Source: Chryseobacterium indoltheticum (lineage in GTDB: Bacteria; Bacteroidota; Bacteroidia; Flavobacteriales; Weeksellaceae). Taken from it: a stretch of 64,000 nucleotides of DNA. The stretch covers positions 496,001 through 560,000 of the forward strand of contig NZ_CP033929.1 in the NCBI RefSeq assembly GCF_003815915.1. Reading direction: 5' to 3'. This document shows, in pieces, positions 63,965 to 64,000 of the stretch. The translations under genes and the position numbers were made by a program. The stretch's first letter is position 1, and each line of letters begins with the position of its first letter. The notes under the pieces were generated by a model. It was not told where the DNA came from and did not search any database. It saw only the letters and a program-made list of their open reading frames with translations.

Positions 63965-64000
63965 TTATTGTGAGTTAAAGTTTCTTAAATTGCGTTAAAC

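Noticed and set aside
1-64000. tRNA, rRNA, CRISPR arrays, integrase att sites or replication origin
   Set aside because: No cloverleaf-like, rRNA-like or regularly spaced repeat sequence was seen by eye; the RAYT and IS110 account for the mobile signals.

Overview
The window is AT-rich chromosomal DNA of a Bacteroidota bacterium, most likely Chryseobacterium or a close relative in Weeksellaceae. The signs are T9SS sorting domains, TAnnTTTG promoter boxes, almost no Shine-Dalgarno sequences, WYL and TonB-like proteins of flavobacterial type, and housekeeping proteins that read as Chryseobacterium. The genus call is from memory of protein style, not from a search.

Layout. 0-5.7 kb: three tandem delta-60 repeat secreted proteins. 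5.8-13.3 kb: an exonuclease, lysA, poxB with an MFS transporter, and two TonB-like periplasmic proteins. 13.5-22.7 kb: a co-directional block of miaB, a YhcG-type nuclease, a sigma-54 activator, a membrane protein, lptE, an acidic repeat protein and prfA. 23-27 kb: a M23 peptidase, coaX, tadA, a third TonB-like protein and a WYL regulator.

27.2-43.1 kb is the accessory region, with every gene on the minus strand. It holds a RAYT transposase with three REP palindromes, broken polymorphic-toxin pieces with orphan immunity-like genes, a muramidase-like effector with a downstream membrane ORF that was not annotated and has only an ATA start, a 1109-residue protein of unknown function paired with a 119-residue protein, a 62-residue acidic protein, a patatin phospholipase, a metzincin effector followed by four tandem mosaic lipoproteins, and a M15 endolysin-like peptidase. 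Five transcription units here share one promoter design: a 17-base element (consensus ACGTCAAGTTTTGTCGY) exactly 10 bases upstream of a TAnnTTTR box. I read this as one regulon of exported antibacterial effectors and partners. No secretion machine is encoded in the window.

43.4-48.5 kb: a self-cleaving (S24) repressor, divergent from dinB and an error-prone dnaE, with palindromic operators between them; this is a DNA-damage mutagenesis cassette. 48.5-55.6 kb: a YdeI-like protein, serine hydrolase, M48 peptidase, two exported proteins of unknown function and glyS. 55.6-57.1 kb: a frameshifted IS110-family element with a structured leader. 57.1-64 kb: truC, pyrD, an exported protein, a DUF445 protein, an APC permease and msrB. 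I saw no tRNA, rRNA or CRISPR array.
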